The notes below the pieces were generated by a model. The model was not told the DNA's origin. It saw only the letters and a list, made by a program, of their open reading frames with translations, and did not search any database. The position numbers and the translations under genes were made by a program. From assembly GCF_003352005.1 (NCBI RefSeq), contig NZ_CP024848.1, forward strand, positions 1,993,001 to 2,057,000: a DNA stretch of 64,000 bases, given 5' to 3'. Source of the stretch: Oceanobacillus zhaokaii (GTDB lineage Bacteria > Bacillota > Bacilli > Bacillales > Amphibacillaceae). Position 1 is the stretch's first letter. Every line of letters begins with the position of its first letter. This document shows positions 52,462 through 62,175 of this stretch, piece after piece.

Positions 52462-52710
52462 ATTAACCCAAAAGAATCTATAAATAACCCTCTTAGAAAA
52501 TTTGATTTTCTACTTATTGGTTTAGGAATAGTTACTCTTATATTAACGATAATTGATCGACAAAGAACTATGTTTTATAACAAAGCAATATTGTTAATAG
52601 TATTTTTGTTCTTTTTGGTTAAGGGAATTTATTCTCTTAAATTGAAAAAATATAAGCATGCTATCCTTCACTTTGCAGTAGTGTTACTAGCCATTTATTT
52701 AGCAATATAA
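52462..52710 (+). CDS. Three-helix membrane protein, possible immunity partner
   Basis: 82 residues ending at TAA 52710 with three membrane helices (FDFLLIGLGIVTLILTII, NKAILLIVFLFFLVKGIYSL, AILHFAVVLLAIYLAI). AAGGAG stands 16 bases before an ATT codon that takes the place of a start; an ATG-to-ATT change or an ATT start is possible. It is 26 bases after the preceding gene. Size and pairing recall bacteriocin immunity proteins. Confidence 0.5.
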   Translation: MNPKESINNPLRKFDFLLIGLGIVTLILTIIDRQRTMFYNKAILLIVFLFFLVKGIYSLKLKKYKHAILHFAVVLLAIYLAI

Positions 52711-52756
52711 GAATGGGGTTTAACTAAACTCAATATATTAGTGTATGTTTTAATTT

Positions 52757-52797
52757 AAGAATCCTTTTACGTTATTGACGGAAAAGGATTCTTTTTT
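52757..52797 (+). terminator. Intrinsic terminator of the two-gene unit
   Basis: AAGAATCCTTTT/AAAAGGATTCTT with six T residues. Confidence 0.85.
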
Positions 52798-52930
52798 GCT
52801 TTAGTGAAAGAAGGAATTATAAAACGTTTTTACACTTTGATGTGATGAAACCATCTTTTTGAGAAACGAATGTAACTTAATGGCAATTAATTTCTCTGAG
52901 ATGAAATCGAACATAGCTATATTTTTCTTG

Positions 52931-52956
52931 TTGTACTAGGACCGGTTAGTTGTAGG
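52931..52956 (+). repeat. Cassette-type repeat, copy 39 (fused A/B fragment)
   Basis: ttgtactaggaccggttagt tgtagg: the pre-core of core A joined to the right arm of core B. Confidence 0.45.
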
Positions 52957-52961
52957 AATTC

Positions 52962-53046
52962 TTATTCAACTAACGGGTGCTTTAATACAACAATGAGATC
53001 GTCATAATGGCGGTCTTTTTCGCTAAAGAAGCAGGATTTTATATTA
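52962..53046 (+). repeat. Cassette-type repeat, copy 40 (short type; last copy)
   Basis: ttcaactaacgggtgcttta (core A), caacaatgagatcgtcataa/tggcggtctttttc, and core B variant cgctaaagaagcaggatttt. No copy is seen to its right. Confidence 0.75.
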
Positions 53047-53088
53047 ATTATATAGAATATTTAATAAGATCATTTAAAGGGGTGCTTT

Positions 53089-53166
53089 ATGGATAATCCT
53101 ATTTTAAATCAAATCGGAACAGTTGCGTTTGTTGAGGTTTTGATTTCAATTTCCGAACATTTTTAA
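53089..53166 (+). pseudogene. VOC-protein N-terminal stub
   Basis: AAAGGGGTG then ATG gives MDNPILNQIGTVAFVEVLISISEHF. MDNPILNQIGTVF is a typical start of small VOC proteins of Bacillus; the frame is lost after 13 residues. Confidence 0.45.
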
Positions 53167-53167
53167 G

Positions 53168-53354
53168 GCCTGTAATAGAACCTGGTATGATAATTGATTG
53201 TGAAAATAATCATCTATTTGTTAAAGACTCTTATAAATACAGTTTTGCTACCTTAACGGCCGATTTAAAATGTCCTAACAATACTATTAGAAAGAGAAGG
53301 GGACCAAAAGCAATTTATAAAAAGCCCAATCCATTAAGTTTTTTTAATAGATAA
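53168..53354 (+). pseudogene. Unidentified small-gene remnant
   Basis: A frame PVIEPGMIIDCENNHLFVKDSYKYSFATLTADLKCPNNTIRKRRGPKAIYKKPNPLSFFNR to TAA 53354, fused behind the VOC stub. ATG is available at MIIDCE but without a ribosome site. The basic C-terminus is not recognised. The next 200 bases contain only an unsupported 66-codon frame. Confidence 0.3.
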
Positions 53355-53572
53355 ATGAATATATATAAGTTTTCAATTCTTTTACTAAACGTTTTTAAAC
53401 AATATCTATTATTTTTTAAAGGTTTTGAAAAGAGCAGCAGGATGACTACAATGTTTAATTATACTTATAAAATTCCATTTATAATGAGTTTAATAAAAAA
53501 GAATGATCGGTACTTTCAGGTATATACATTTATAAATCATCCAGAAATTAGATAACAATAAAAGAAAAAAGA

Positions 53573-53612
53573 ATGCCGTATTCTTAAGAGAGTAGAATAG
53601 GGCATTCAATTT
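53573..53612 (+). terminator. Hairpin at the end of the accessory region
   Basis: GAATGCCGTATTCT/AGAATAGGGCATTC, 13 of 14 pairs, followed by AATTTGTAATTTC. Confidence 0.6.
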
Positions 53613-53621
53613 GTAATTTCT

Positions 53622-53649
53622 AAAGACATTACATTTGTGTCACTAGTCA
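53622..53649 (-). repeat. Fourth copy of the GACACAAA...TGTCTTT motif
   Basis: AAAGACATTACATTTGTGTC then ACTAGTCA, the reverse complement (with two changes) of 42251-42278, including the shared TGACTAGT flank. Confidence 0.6.
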
Positions 53650-53674
53650 CTAATAATATTATTATATATCTATT

Positions 53675-53768
<94 letters not shown>

Positions 53769-53819
53769 AAACAGTGAATTTTTCATCAAATAGATATTAT
53801 TTAAAAATCAGGCTGTATT

Positions 53820-54959
53820 TTATTTTGCAGCCTGATTTTTATCTTCATGATATTCGATTGTTTTTGTGTAGAAATCTAATAATTGTTGGGATGCTTTTTC
53901 CCAGGAGAATTTTTCGGCTTCTTTACGAGCATTTTTGCGCATTTGTTTTAATACGTTTTTATCATCTAATTTATTCATTGCATTGATCATGCTATCAACA
54001 TTTTCGTTTTCAAATAATAATCCTGTTTCACCATCACTGATTTGTTCTATTGTTGGACCACTTTTAGCAGCAACCACCGGTAATCCAGATGCCATTGCTT
54101 CTAGTATTACTAATCCTAATGTTTCTGATACAGATGGAAAAATAAATGCATCAGCTGAAGCAAATGCTTTAGACAATTCTTCACCATGTAAAAAACCAGT
54201 AAATATCGTATTTGTACCTTTAAACTTGTGAATTAGATCATTTCTTGCTGGGCCATCACCGATGATCACTAACATAATGTCGTCTCTAGCATCTAATAAT
54301 GGTTTGATTTTATGAATCTCTTTTTCAATTGCTAATCTGCCGACAAAAATGAGTAATTTTTTCGATTTATCCCCATTAGTTAATCGATCACGCATTTCCG
54401 AATCGTAATACTTTGGATGACGTTTTTGGGTATCAACACCACGCTGCAATACATGTAAATGATGAATATTCTGCTCCAGTAGTTCTTCTCTAATTGTTTC
54501 TGATGTACAAAGATTTAGTTCAGCAGTATTATGCAGCCTCCTTATGTAGCTCCATAGGATTGGCTTTGCTGGCTTATAAATCTTATAATAATCTAAATAT
54601 TTCGGAATATGCGTGTGATATGATGCAAGTAATGGGAAATTCAATTTATTTGCATAACGAACAGCAGATGCTGCTATTAAGGCAGGATTCGCTGCATGCA
54701 CAATATCTGGTTGGAATGCATCCAATAATCTTTTTATTTTTTTTGATGGTAAGGAAAACTTACGATATCGATAAAATGGAAATGTAATCGTTTTAATTCC
54801 TTCTACCTTTGCACCCTCGAATTCAGAAACACCAAGATCAGGAGCAATTACTAACACCTCATGATCTAGAGAGCGGAAATATTTTACAGCTTGTGTGAGT
54901 CTTGTAACGACGCCATCGGTAGAAGGCAAAAAGGTTTCTGTTACAATCGCGATTTTCAA
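53820..54959 (-). CDS. GT4-family glycosyltransferase, probable sulfoquinovosyl transferase
   Basis: 379 residues, GT-B fold. The N-terminal acceptor domain starts MKIAIVTETFLPSTDGVVTRL and has FQPDIVHAANPALI and SYHTHIPKYLDYY. The C-terminal donor domain has LIFVGRLAIEKEIHKI, VIIGDGPARNDL and the ESxxLVxLEAMASGLPVV-type motif (SETLGLVILEAMASGLPVVAA). It resembles SqdX/SQD2 and MgtA-like lipid glycosyltransferases. It is 16 bases downstream of an SQD1-type synthase, so transfer of sulfoquinovose to diacylglycerol is the likely reaction. Confidence 0.82.
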   Translation of the reverse strand: MKIAIVTETFLPSTDGVVTRLTQAVKYFRSLDHEVLVIAPDLGVSEFEGAKVEGIKTITFPFYRYRKFSLPSKKIKRLLDAFQPDIVHAANPALIAASAVRYANKLNFPLLASYHTHIPKYLDYYKIYKPAKPILWSYIRRLHNTAELNLCTSETIREELLEQNIHHLHVLQRGVDTQKRHPKYYDSEMRDRLTNGDKSKKLLIFVGRLAIEKEIHKIKPLLDARDDIMLVIIGDGPARNDLIHKFKGTNTIFTGFLHGEELSKAFASADAFIFPSVSETLGLVILEAMASGLPVVAAKSGPTIEQISDGETGLLFENENVDSMINAMNKLDDKNVLKQMRKNARKEAEKFSWEKASQQLLDFYTKTIEYHEDKNQAAK

Positions 54960-54975
54960 ACTCTAAAGCTCCCTC

Positions 54976-56136
<1,161 letters not shown>

Positions 56137-56236
56137 TTACTATGTAATTAAATGATGCTTTCTATCTCATTATATTGTATTGTTAACCAATTAAAAATTT
56201 TAGCGTTATTATTTACAATACTTTTACATGGAATAT

Positions 56237-56283
56237 ACAAAAGAAGCCACTACGTAAAAACAGTAATGGCTTCTTTTGTTTCT
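56237..56283. terminator. Terminator between ferredoxin and sqdB
   Basis: ACAAAAGAAGCCA/TGGCTTCTTTTGT with T-rich flanks; a 13-bp perfect stem. Confidence 0.8.
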
Positions 56284-56338
56284 AGCTTGAGCCCCTTATG
56301 AGACTGATGCTAAATGGGTTACGGATGTTCTTTGCTCT

Positions 56339-56578
56339 TTAATTTCCTTGGAAAAACAATCTATTTAACTCAATATATTCATTTTCTTCTTCAGGAACTT
56401 CATCTTCCATATAAATTGCTGTTACAGGGCATACTGCTTCACATGCTCCACAATCGATACAAATATCGGGATCGATAAAGAACATATCTTCCCCTTCTTC
56501 TATACAATCAACAGGACAAACTTCGACACATTCTCCTGCTTTTTCCGTTTTACACGGTGATGTAATGACAAAAGCCAT
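56339..56578 (-). CDS. Ferredoxin, 2x[4Fe-4S] / 7Fe type
   Basis: 79 residues from ATG 56578; GAAGGAGG is 8 bases upstream, whereas the ATG at 56584 is too close. The first cluster is C...ECVEVCPVDCI, the second CIDCGACEAVCPVTAIY. The longer loop before the first CxxxCP (SPCKTEKAGEC) fits the 3Fe/4Fe or 4Fe ferredoxins that begin MAFVITSPC. Soluble electron carrier. Confidence 0.92.
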   Translation of the reverse strand: MAFVITSPCKTEKAGECVEVCPVDCIEEGEDMFFIDPDICIDCGACEAVCPVTAIYMEDEVPEEENEYIELNRLFFQGN

Positions 56579-56662
56579 ATTCATTGCCTCCTTCTAACAA
56601 AACTCGCTTCATTTCTATTCATTAGTATAACTCATTATAATAAAAAAATAAAAGACGGTTCT

Positions 56663-57226
56663 TTACTTGCTATTCCATACATGTTCAAAAGAAATAACTT
56701 CATCATTAAATGTTAATAAGTATATATCAGGATTCCCCAGCTCTTTCCACTGAGTAAATCCAAAACTCTTATCAAACTGACTATATAATAATGCTAAGAG
56801 ATTTCCGTGACTAACGATTATTGCGTTAGTAGCTGTATTTTCATTTAAGATTGGCATTAGTACCTCGTTCGCACGGTTAATAACAGCATTAGCAGATTCT
56901 CCACCATGTAAGGCGTACGCATAATCATTAAAGGAGTATTCTAATTCCTCCAACCAGTCTTCGATAGGCTCGTCGCTAAGTATACGTTCTTCTAAACGAT
57001 TGTCAACATCAATCGTAATCCCCATACTTTCTGCAAAAGGTTTAATACTTTCAATAGCCCTTAAATAGGGACTTGAAATTATTCGATCAAAGGTAATATT
57101 TTGTTCATGAAAAAAATCAGCAAGAAGTTGTGCCTGCATTATTCCATCTTTTGTTAAAGGAGAATCTTTGTGCTGCCCATCAGCAGAACAATGACGAACA
57201 AAATATATTTTCTTCAAATCGATCAT
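56663..57226 (-). CDS. Histidine phosphatase (phosphoglycerate-mutase-like)
   Basis: About 187 residues from ATG 57226 (AAAAAGGG upstream; a TTG nine bases on is also possible). The catalytic motif is RHCSADGQ in place of the usual RHG; the second Arg is in SSPYLRAIES, then LEER and the second His in IIVSHGNLLALL. The family removes phosphate from many metabolites; the substrate is unknown. RHC occurs in a recognised subgroup, so the change is probably not a loss. Confidence 0.85.
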   Translation of the reverse strand: MIDLKKIYFVRHCSADGQHKDSPLTKDGIMQAQLLADFFHEQNITFDRIISSPYLRAIESIKPFAESMGITIDVDNRLEERILSDEPIEDWLEELEYSFNDYAYALHGGESANAVINRANEVLMPILNENTATNAIIVSHGNLLALLYSQFDKSFGFTQWKELGNPDIYLLTFNDEVISFEHVWNSK

Positions 57227-57350
57227 CCCTTTTTTAGAATTTAAGCCGATTTCGCTATAATAGAAATTGTACATTTATTATACCTCTATTTAGCATATAT
57301 ACAAAGAATAATCTCTATAGAATTATCTATATTAACAAAGATTTACATAA

Positions 57351-57377
57351 AGATAACAGGGATTCTCCCTGTTATCT
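57351..57377. terminator. Perfect 12-bp hairpin
   Basis: AGATAACAGGGA-ttc-TCCCTGTTATCT between the phosphatase and DUF6501 genes; a likely terminator for the minus-strand gene. Confidence 0.7.
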
Positions 57378-57385
57378 GCTAAAGC

Positions 57386-57589
57386 TTATATTTCCTTGAA
57401 ATAATCTTTTAAGAACCCACCGATTCGATTACTGTTGTCAATAATAAAGTAGAATTCATCGGATTCATTTTTAACATCATATGTCTTGCCTGGTGTTAAC
57501 TTATTGTCTACCATAAATTTCTTTGCCTCTGCATGAACACATTCAATTTGTTTAATCGTCTCTCTGTTTTCCCAATTTAAATGAATCAT
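57386..57589 (-). CDS. DUF6501-like small protein
   Basis: 67 residues, MIHLNWENRETIKQIECVHAEAKKFMVDNKLTPGKTYDVKNESDEFYFIIDNSNRIGGFLKDYF. The start MIHxxWEN and end VKNE...VDN..kiGGf.KdYF fit a small conserved Bacillaceae family of unknown function (DUF6501, from memory). GGAGTGTAATTAA lies upstream. Confidence 0.75.
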   Translation of the reverse strand: MIHLNWENRETIKQIECVHAEAKKFMVDNKLTPGKTYDVKNESDEFYFIIDNSNRIGGFLKDYFKEI

Positions 57590-57640
57590 TTAATTACACT
57601 CCAATTTTTAGTTTACATAATAATGTTATTGTAAATTATA

Positions 57641-58600
57641 TTATTTGAATAATCTTAAGTAATTTCCATAGCCTTTTTCTTTCATTTCTTCTTTCGGTAT
57701 AAATTCCATTGCCGCTGAATTCATACAATAGCGCAGTCCACCAGCTTCAACTGGTCCATCTTCAAAGACATGTCCAAGATGTGAATCCGCTACTTTACTT
57801 CTTACCTCCGTACGAATCATGCCATGTGTCGTATCTGTCTTTTCTTCTAATTGATAACTATCTATTGGTTTAGTAAAGCTTGGCCAACCGCAGCCCGCAT
57901 CATATTGATCGATTGAAGAAAATAGCGGCTCGCGAGAAATCAAATCTACATAGATTCCTTCTTGCTCATTATCCCAATATTCGTTTTGGAACGGTCTTTC
58001 TGTTCCGTTTTGTTGGGTCACAATGTATTGAATAGGAGTTAATTTTTCCTTCAATTTTGACTTGTCAATTGGCATCTTAACGTTTGATTTAATGAAATCT
58101 TCTCTGCCAGACCCTTTTTTATATGAACGATAGTGAAACGGTTGTTTTTTGTAATAATCCTGATGCTCTTCTTCAGCAGGATAGAACGGTGAAGCAGGTA
58201 TTATTTTTGTAGCAATTGGTTTATTATACTTTCCACTGGTATCTAACTTGTGCTTAGAATCCTCAGCAATTTGCTTCTGTAATTCATTATGATAGAAAAT
58301 TACCGTTTGATATGACTCTCCTCTATCGTGGAATTGGCCACCAGGATCTGTTGGATCAATTTGTTGCCAAAATGTTTGAACAAGCTGTTCATACGATATA
58401 ATCATAGGGTCAAATTTAATTTGTACTGCTTCTACATGTCCTGTAGTATTGGAACAAACTTGTTCGTATGTCGGGTTTTCGACTGTTCCACCGGTATATC
58501 CAGATACAACACTCTCTATTCCAGGCCTTGTATCAAAAGGCTCAACCATACACCAAAAGCACCCACCAGCAAATGTTGCAAGTTCAAAATCAGTTGCCAT
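57641..58600 (-). CDS. msrAB: Bifunctional peptide methionine sulfoxide reductase MsrA/MsrB
   Basis: 319 residues in two domains. MsrA (1-175) has the catalytic GGCFWCM and the ...[13 protein letters not shown] region. MsrB (185-319) has DAGCGWPSF and the catalytic Cys in [12 protein letters not shown]. It repairs both S- and R-methionine sulfoxide. The usual zinc CxxC pairs of MsrB are absent, as in many fused forms. A GGAGGAATT site precedes the start. Confidence 0.93.
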   Translation of the reverse strand: MATDFELATFAGGCFWCMVEPFDTRPGIESVVSGYTGGTVENPTYEQVCSNTTGHVEAVQIKFDPMIISYEQLVQTFWQQIDPTDPGGQFHDRGESYQTVIFYHNELQKQIAEDSKHKLDTSGKYNKPIATKIIPASPFYPAEEEHQDYYKKQPFHYRSYKKGSGREDFIKSNVKMPIDKSKLKEKLTPIQYIVTQQNGTERPFQNEYWDNEQEGIYVDLISREPLFSSIDQYDAGCGWPSFTKPIDSYQLEEKTDTTHGMIRTEVRSKVADSHLGHVFEDGPVEAGGLRYCMNSAAMEFIPKEEMKEKGYGNYLRLFK

Positions 58601-58683
58601 TTCTAAATTCCTCCAATACTGTATTGATTATATCTATTTTTCCCTTTTTTCATTTAAAAATCAAGTAGTATGTTTATTATTTA

Positions 58684-59154
58684 TTAGATATACAGTTTTG
58701 GTGTAGATTGTCCATTCCCCTGTTTAGTTGGTGATTTTTTAATTCCCGTATTTTTATGAGTGTTATTAGATGGAACAGCTTGTTCTTCAACGTTCTCTTT
58801 CGTTTCTACTTTAGTATCATCTTCTGTCAAATTAAAGTTTTTAAACGCCTTCATCATTCGATACATTGCTGGAAGATTCTTAACCATTGGTCCATATTCT
58901 TGTACGAGTGGAGCCGTGGACTGAACAACTTTTAACACTTGTTGGACATTATTTAATGTACTCGACAGGCCACCCGCTCCTTTACTTGCTATTGTCGCAG
59001 CCTGAGCTTGTTGTGGTAAAAATCGTTGTAATAAGTTTGCTCCCATACTCCTTTGGGGTTGCTGTGTAAAACCTTGACTCGGAAATCTGAAATTATTTGC
59101 TCCACGATTCATCGGCATTGGAAATCCATTTCTTTGTCTGTTTCCTGGAAACAT
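58684..59154 (-). CDS. YqfQ-like (VrrA-type) protein
   Basis: 156 residues. The N-terminus is Arg/Gly/Gln/Met-rich (MFPGNRQRNGFPMPMNRGANNFRF), then LLQRFLPQQAQ, and a conserved central part VQQVLKVVQSTAPLVQEYGPMVKNLPAMYRMMKAFK, which is the YqfQ/VrrA signature. The tail is low complexity. The family is linked with spores in Bacilli. AAGGGGAGAGT precedes the ATG. Confidence 0.8.
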   Translation of the reverse strand: MFPGNRQRNGFPMPMNRGANNFRFPSQGFTQQPQRSMGANLLQRFLPQQAQAATIASKGAGGLSSTLNNVQQVLKVVQSTAPLVQEYGPMVKNLPAMYRMMKAFKNFNLTEDDTKVETKENVEEQAVPSNNTHKNTGIKKSPTKQGNGQSTPKLYI

Positions 59155-59686
59155 AATACTCTCCCCTTATATCATTAAATCCATTATAGAATATTGTACG
59201 TAAATATCTAGAAAATGTTTGGGCAAAGGCTATCTATATCTATATTTCCCGGGTAAGCGCAATAATCAACAAATAATACTTTTATTTGCGAATAATAGCG
59301 AAATTAGACAATCATTGTTTTAACAATACTTTGATAAAGTAATTGAATTATCAGTTTTTAAATCAAACGTTTGTTTGAATTTATCTATCCCTTGTTTCAT
59401 AAGGTTTAGGAGAACAATAGGTCCTCCATTATTAATGATCAAATAAGATTTTTGCTTAATTAGCATGCTTAAATTGATTTTCTCTGCTCCCTATTTACAT
59501 CTAGTTCAGTATTAAAATAATAACTGTACCTTTGTCCTATTTGTTATTTAGAATACACACTATTTGCGTGTCTTTTTAAATAGTGTTTAATCATAAATTA
59601 CCCGTAATACAGAAAAACCAAAAAAAGAAATATTTAAGTTGATTAGGGAACTTATGTTCGTATATACTGTAATTGAGGTGATATTC
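59155..59686. other. Non-coding divergent region
   Basis: About 530 bases between the divergent yqfQ-like and yolD-like genes. It must hold both promoters. I see no gene, RNA motif or repeat. Confidence 0.5.
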
Positions 59687-60016
59687 ATGACAAAGGACAG
59701 AGGAACAATAAAATGGTCGTCTTTAATGCTACCAGAGCATGTAGAATTGTTAAAAGAATTGTGGAAGGAAGATGAGAAAGTCCGGAAGCCTTTACTTGAT
59801 CCGCAACAAATCGAAATCATTCATAACGATCTGATGGATGCATACCATTCAGAGAGATCTGTGACGATTTCCTTCTATCAAAATGTGGCAGTATCTCATT
59901 TATCAGGTGTCATTACAAAGTTGGATCAATATAGAAATAGTATTATTCTGCAAACCGACGATAATGAAAGACACATCATTCCATTTCAGCAAATAATTTC
60001 CCTTATAGTAGATTAA
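59687..60016 (+). CDS. YolD-like protein
   Basis: 109 residues from ATG 59687 (GAGGTGATA upstream). It begins DRGTIKWSSLMLPEHVELLKELW and ends SGVITKLDQYRNSIILQTDDNERHIIPFQQIISL, the YolD signature. YolD proteins are often found beside UvrX/DinP-type polymerases and are suspected partners, but no polymerase gene is adjacent here. It is the only + strand gene of the right-hand core block. Confidence 0.87.
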   Translation: MTKDRGTIKWSSLMLPEHVELLKELWKEDEKVRKPLLDPQQIEIIHNDLMDAYHSERSVTISFYQNVAVSHLSGVITKLDQYRNSIILQTDDNERHIIPFQQIISLIVD

Positions 60017-60056
60017 ATGGCTCTGGAATATTATTCCCAGAGCCATTTAATCTACT
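60017..60056. terminator. Shared terminator between convergent yolD-like and yozE-like genes
   Basis: AAATGGCTCTGG/CCAGAGCCATTT; serves both strands. Confidence 0.75.
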
Positions 60057-60273
60057 ATATTGTTTTATTTTGATAGATGTCCCATAATTCATCAAATGTC
60101 ATTAAAGCATTCGCAAACGGACTATTCCACTCCAAATAATTACTTATTTCATGATAATCCTTTGAATATTTAGGGAAACTGGAATCAAAAAATGCCCAGT
60201 CCGCTAATCTGCTATAATCATCCGCTTTTAGTTTACCGCGATAAGTTATTAGAAATTGATAAAATGTCCGCAT
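60055..60273 (-). CDS. yozE: YozE-family (UPF0346) protein
   Basis: 72 residues: RTFYQFLITYRGKLKADDYSRLADWAFFDSSFPKYSKDYHEISNYLEWN...FDELWDIYQ. The FP(K)xSxDYHEISxYLE block is typical of YozE, which has a SAM-like helical fold and unknown function. Fourteen bases after the tatC stop, with GGGGTGAAAAA upstream, so probably in the same transcript. Confidence 0.9.
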   Translation of the reverse strand: MRTFYQFLITYRGKLKADDYSRLADWAFFDSSFPKYSKDYHEISNYLEWNSPFANALMTFDELWDIYQNKTI

Positions 60274-60286
60274 TTTTTCACCCCGC

Positions 60287-61054
60287 TTAAAGACTCTCCT
60301 CGTTCATTACTTCTTCATGTTTTTGTAATTTTTTATTATAAACTCTTTTCGCTAAGCGGATACTGATCTCATAAATGAAAATAAGTGGTATCGAAATAAT
60401 TACTGGTAAGATAAAATCAGGTGCTGGCGTAATTATAGTACTAATTACAATCAATGCAAAGTATGCATATCTCCTATTTTTCTCTAAAAACTCAGGAGTA
60501 ATTATTCCGATACTTGTTAAGAACATGACGATAATTGGCAGCTCAAAAAGGATTGCGATTGGGACCGTTACTTGCATTAGAAACTTGAAATATTTGTCTA
60601 CCGTAAACATGATTTCAAACATTCCATTGTTTAAAGAAAGTAAGAACGGGATGAGTGACTTGGTAAACATTAAGTATCCGAATACTAATCCAATTATAAA
60701 TAATAGAAATGTAGCGGGAATATATGCTAGAGATGCTCGTTGTTCCCTCTCCGTTAGTCCAGGCTTAACAAATGCCCAAATTTGATACGTTAAAATTGGA
60801 ATACTTCCGACTATCGCGATTAACCCAGCCATTGAAAAATAAATCCAAATAATTTCACTTGGACCAATAGCAGTTAACTTGAATTCCAAATCTTTAACAA
60901 AGAATGCGTAAATTTCTTCAACATAGATAAACCCAACAATAAACAAGGTCACAAATAATATTGCTGTTACAATTAATCGGTTTCTAAGTTCAGATAAATG
61001 ACCAACGAAATCCATTTCCTTTTCGTTATCCGCTATTTTTGTATCTTCTTCCAT
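60287..61054 (-). CDS. tatC: Twin-arginine translocase subunit TatC
   Basis: 255 residues with six membrane helices. Conserved parts are the N-terminal FVGHLSELRNRLIV, the first periplasmic loop, PGLTEREQRASLAYIPATFLLF, and the C-terminal FALIVISTIITPAPDFILPVIISIPLIFIYEISI. TatC recognises twin-arginine signal peptides and with TatA exports folded proteins. Two tatA genes lie just upstream on the same strand. Confidence 0.95.
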   Translation of the reverse strand: MEEDTKIADNEKEMDFVGHLSELRNRLIVTAILFVTLFIVGFIYVEEIYAFFVKDLEFKLTAIGPSEIIWIYFSMAGLIAIVGSIPILTYQIWAFVKPGLTEREQRASLAYIPATFLLFIIGLVFGYLMFTKSLIPFLLSLNNGMFEIMFTVDKYFKFLMQVTVPIAILFELPIIVMFLTSIGIITPEFLEKNRRYAYFALIVISTIITPAPDFILPVIISIPLIFIYEISIRLAKRVYNKKLQKHEEVMNEESL

Positions 61055-61144
61055 TCTTTAACACCCCTTAGGAATAAAGCAGAAAAGAAGATGTAAGGTT
61101 AAATGACCCTTACACCTTCATTATCGTTCTATTATAATTTCTTC

Positions 61145-61306
61145 TTATTTTTTATCGTCATTAACAATATCTTTTGCAGCATTTTTGAATTCTCTTAACG
61201 AAGTGCCAAACGATCTGCCGATTTCAGGCAACTTAGAAGGTCCAAAAATAACTAAAGCAACGATTAAAATTAAGATTAACCCTGGTATCCCGATACTATT
61301 AAGCAT
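61145..61306 (-). CDS. tatA: Twin-arginine translocase subunit TatA, copy 1
   Basis: 53 residues, [46 protein letters not shown]...: one membrane helix, the FGPxKLPEIG hinge and a short amphipathic helix. The C-terminal tail is very short. AGTGATAAT upstream of ATG 61306; it lies 90 bases before tatC. Confidence 0.92.
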   Translation of the reverse strand: MLNSIGIPGLILILIVALVIFGPSKLPEIGRSFGTSLREFKNAAKDIVNDDKK

Positions 61307-61321
61307 ATTATCACTCCAAGA

Positions 61322-61528
61322 TTATTTGTTTTTTTTCTCATTAACGATAACTTTTGCTTCGTCTATTTCCTCTTTCGCATCACTTGTTATTTCGCGTGCA
61401 GAGTGTTTAAATTCACGCAATGTTTGTCCAGCTGCCTTGCCGATTTCTGGTAATTTTTTAGGACCAAATATTACGAGTGCAATAATTAGAATTAAGATTA
61501 ATCCTGGTACCCCGATACTAGATAACAT
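61322..61528 (-). CDS. tatA: Twin-arginine translocase subunit TatA, copy 2
   Basis: 68 residues, [44 protein letters not shown]..., with a longer charged tail ([17 protein letters not shown]) than copy 1. AAGGTGTACTT precedes the ATG. Only 15 bases separate it from copy 1; the helix and hinge are nearly the same, so this is a tandem duplication. Confidence 0.93.
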   Translation of the reverse strand: MLSSIGVPGLILILIIALVIFGPKKLPEIGKAAGQTLREFKHSAREITSDAKEEIDEAKVIVNEKKNK

Positions 61529-61660
61529 AAGTACACCTTCTTTATCTCATAATGTTCTAAATTACATAATTATTAATACTATCATACAAGTACATAGTAA
61601 CACGTTTATCTTCTTTGAAACAAGTTCTATACGTGTTATTGCAATAGAAATGATAAACGT

Positions 61661-62152
61661 TTACCTTCTACGATCATATTGTAAAAAGTAATAGTCGTAC
61701 GGGTTTTTTTCATCTTTTTGGCCTTTTACTTTAGAAGTCAATGCCCAATCATCCTCTGAAAAGCTCGGGAAATATGTATCACCATCAAAATCGTTGTCAA
61801 TGAATGTAATATACATCCGATCCGCAAATGGCATCACCTGTGTAAAAATATTACCGCCGCCAATTACAAAGTACTCATTATTAGGGTTTCGCTTATCCCA
61901 TTCTTGAATTGTCGACAATTCATGGATAACGTCAACGTCTTCAGGGTAGTCATGATTCTTACGGGTTAAAACAACATTCTTCCGGTTAGGTAAGGCTCCT
62001 CCCATGGATTCGTACGTTTTTCTTCCCATAATAATGGTATTTCCGGTTGTTTTTTCTTTAAAAAATCGTAAATCTTTTGGTAAACGCCATGGTAATTGAT
62101 TATTTGCACCAATAACATGGTTTCGATCCATAGCTACTAATAAAGAGATCAA
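61661..62152 (-). CDS. dfrA: Dihydrofolate reductase
   Basis: 163 residues: MISLLVAMDRNHVIGANNQLPWRLPKDLRFFKEKTTGNTIIMGRKTYESMG. The folate-site Trp/Asp region, the NADPH-binding MGRKTYES and VIGGGNIFTQ, and the C-terminal strands are all present. Reduces dihydrofolate made by thymidylate synthase, whose gene ends 23 bases upstream. Normal length. Confidence 0.95.
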   Translation of the reverse strand: MISLLVAMDRNHVIGANNQLPWRLPKDLRFFKEKTTGNTIIMGRKTYESMGGALPNRKNVVLTRKNHDYPEDVDVIHELSTIQEWDKRNPNNEYFVIGGGNIFTQVMPFADRMYITFIDNDFDGDTYFPSFSEDDWALTSKVKGQKDEKNPYDYYFLQYDRRR

Positions 62153-62175
62153 AGATATTCCTCCTCTAACGATTG

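Noticed and set aside
53355..53555. 66-codon + frame after the VOC stub
   Set aside because: No ribosome site, AT-driven composition and no recognisable pattern, although its ATG touches the previous stop.
59155..59686. Search for a structured RNA in the yqfQ-yolD gap
   Set aside because: No stable stem, T-box, SAM, TPP or other known motif could be seen.
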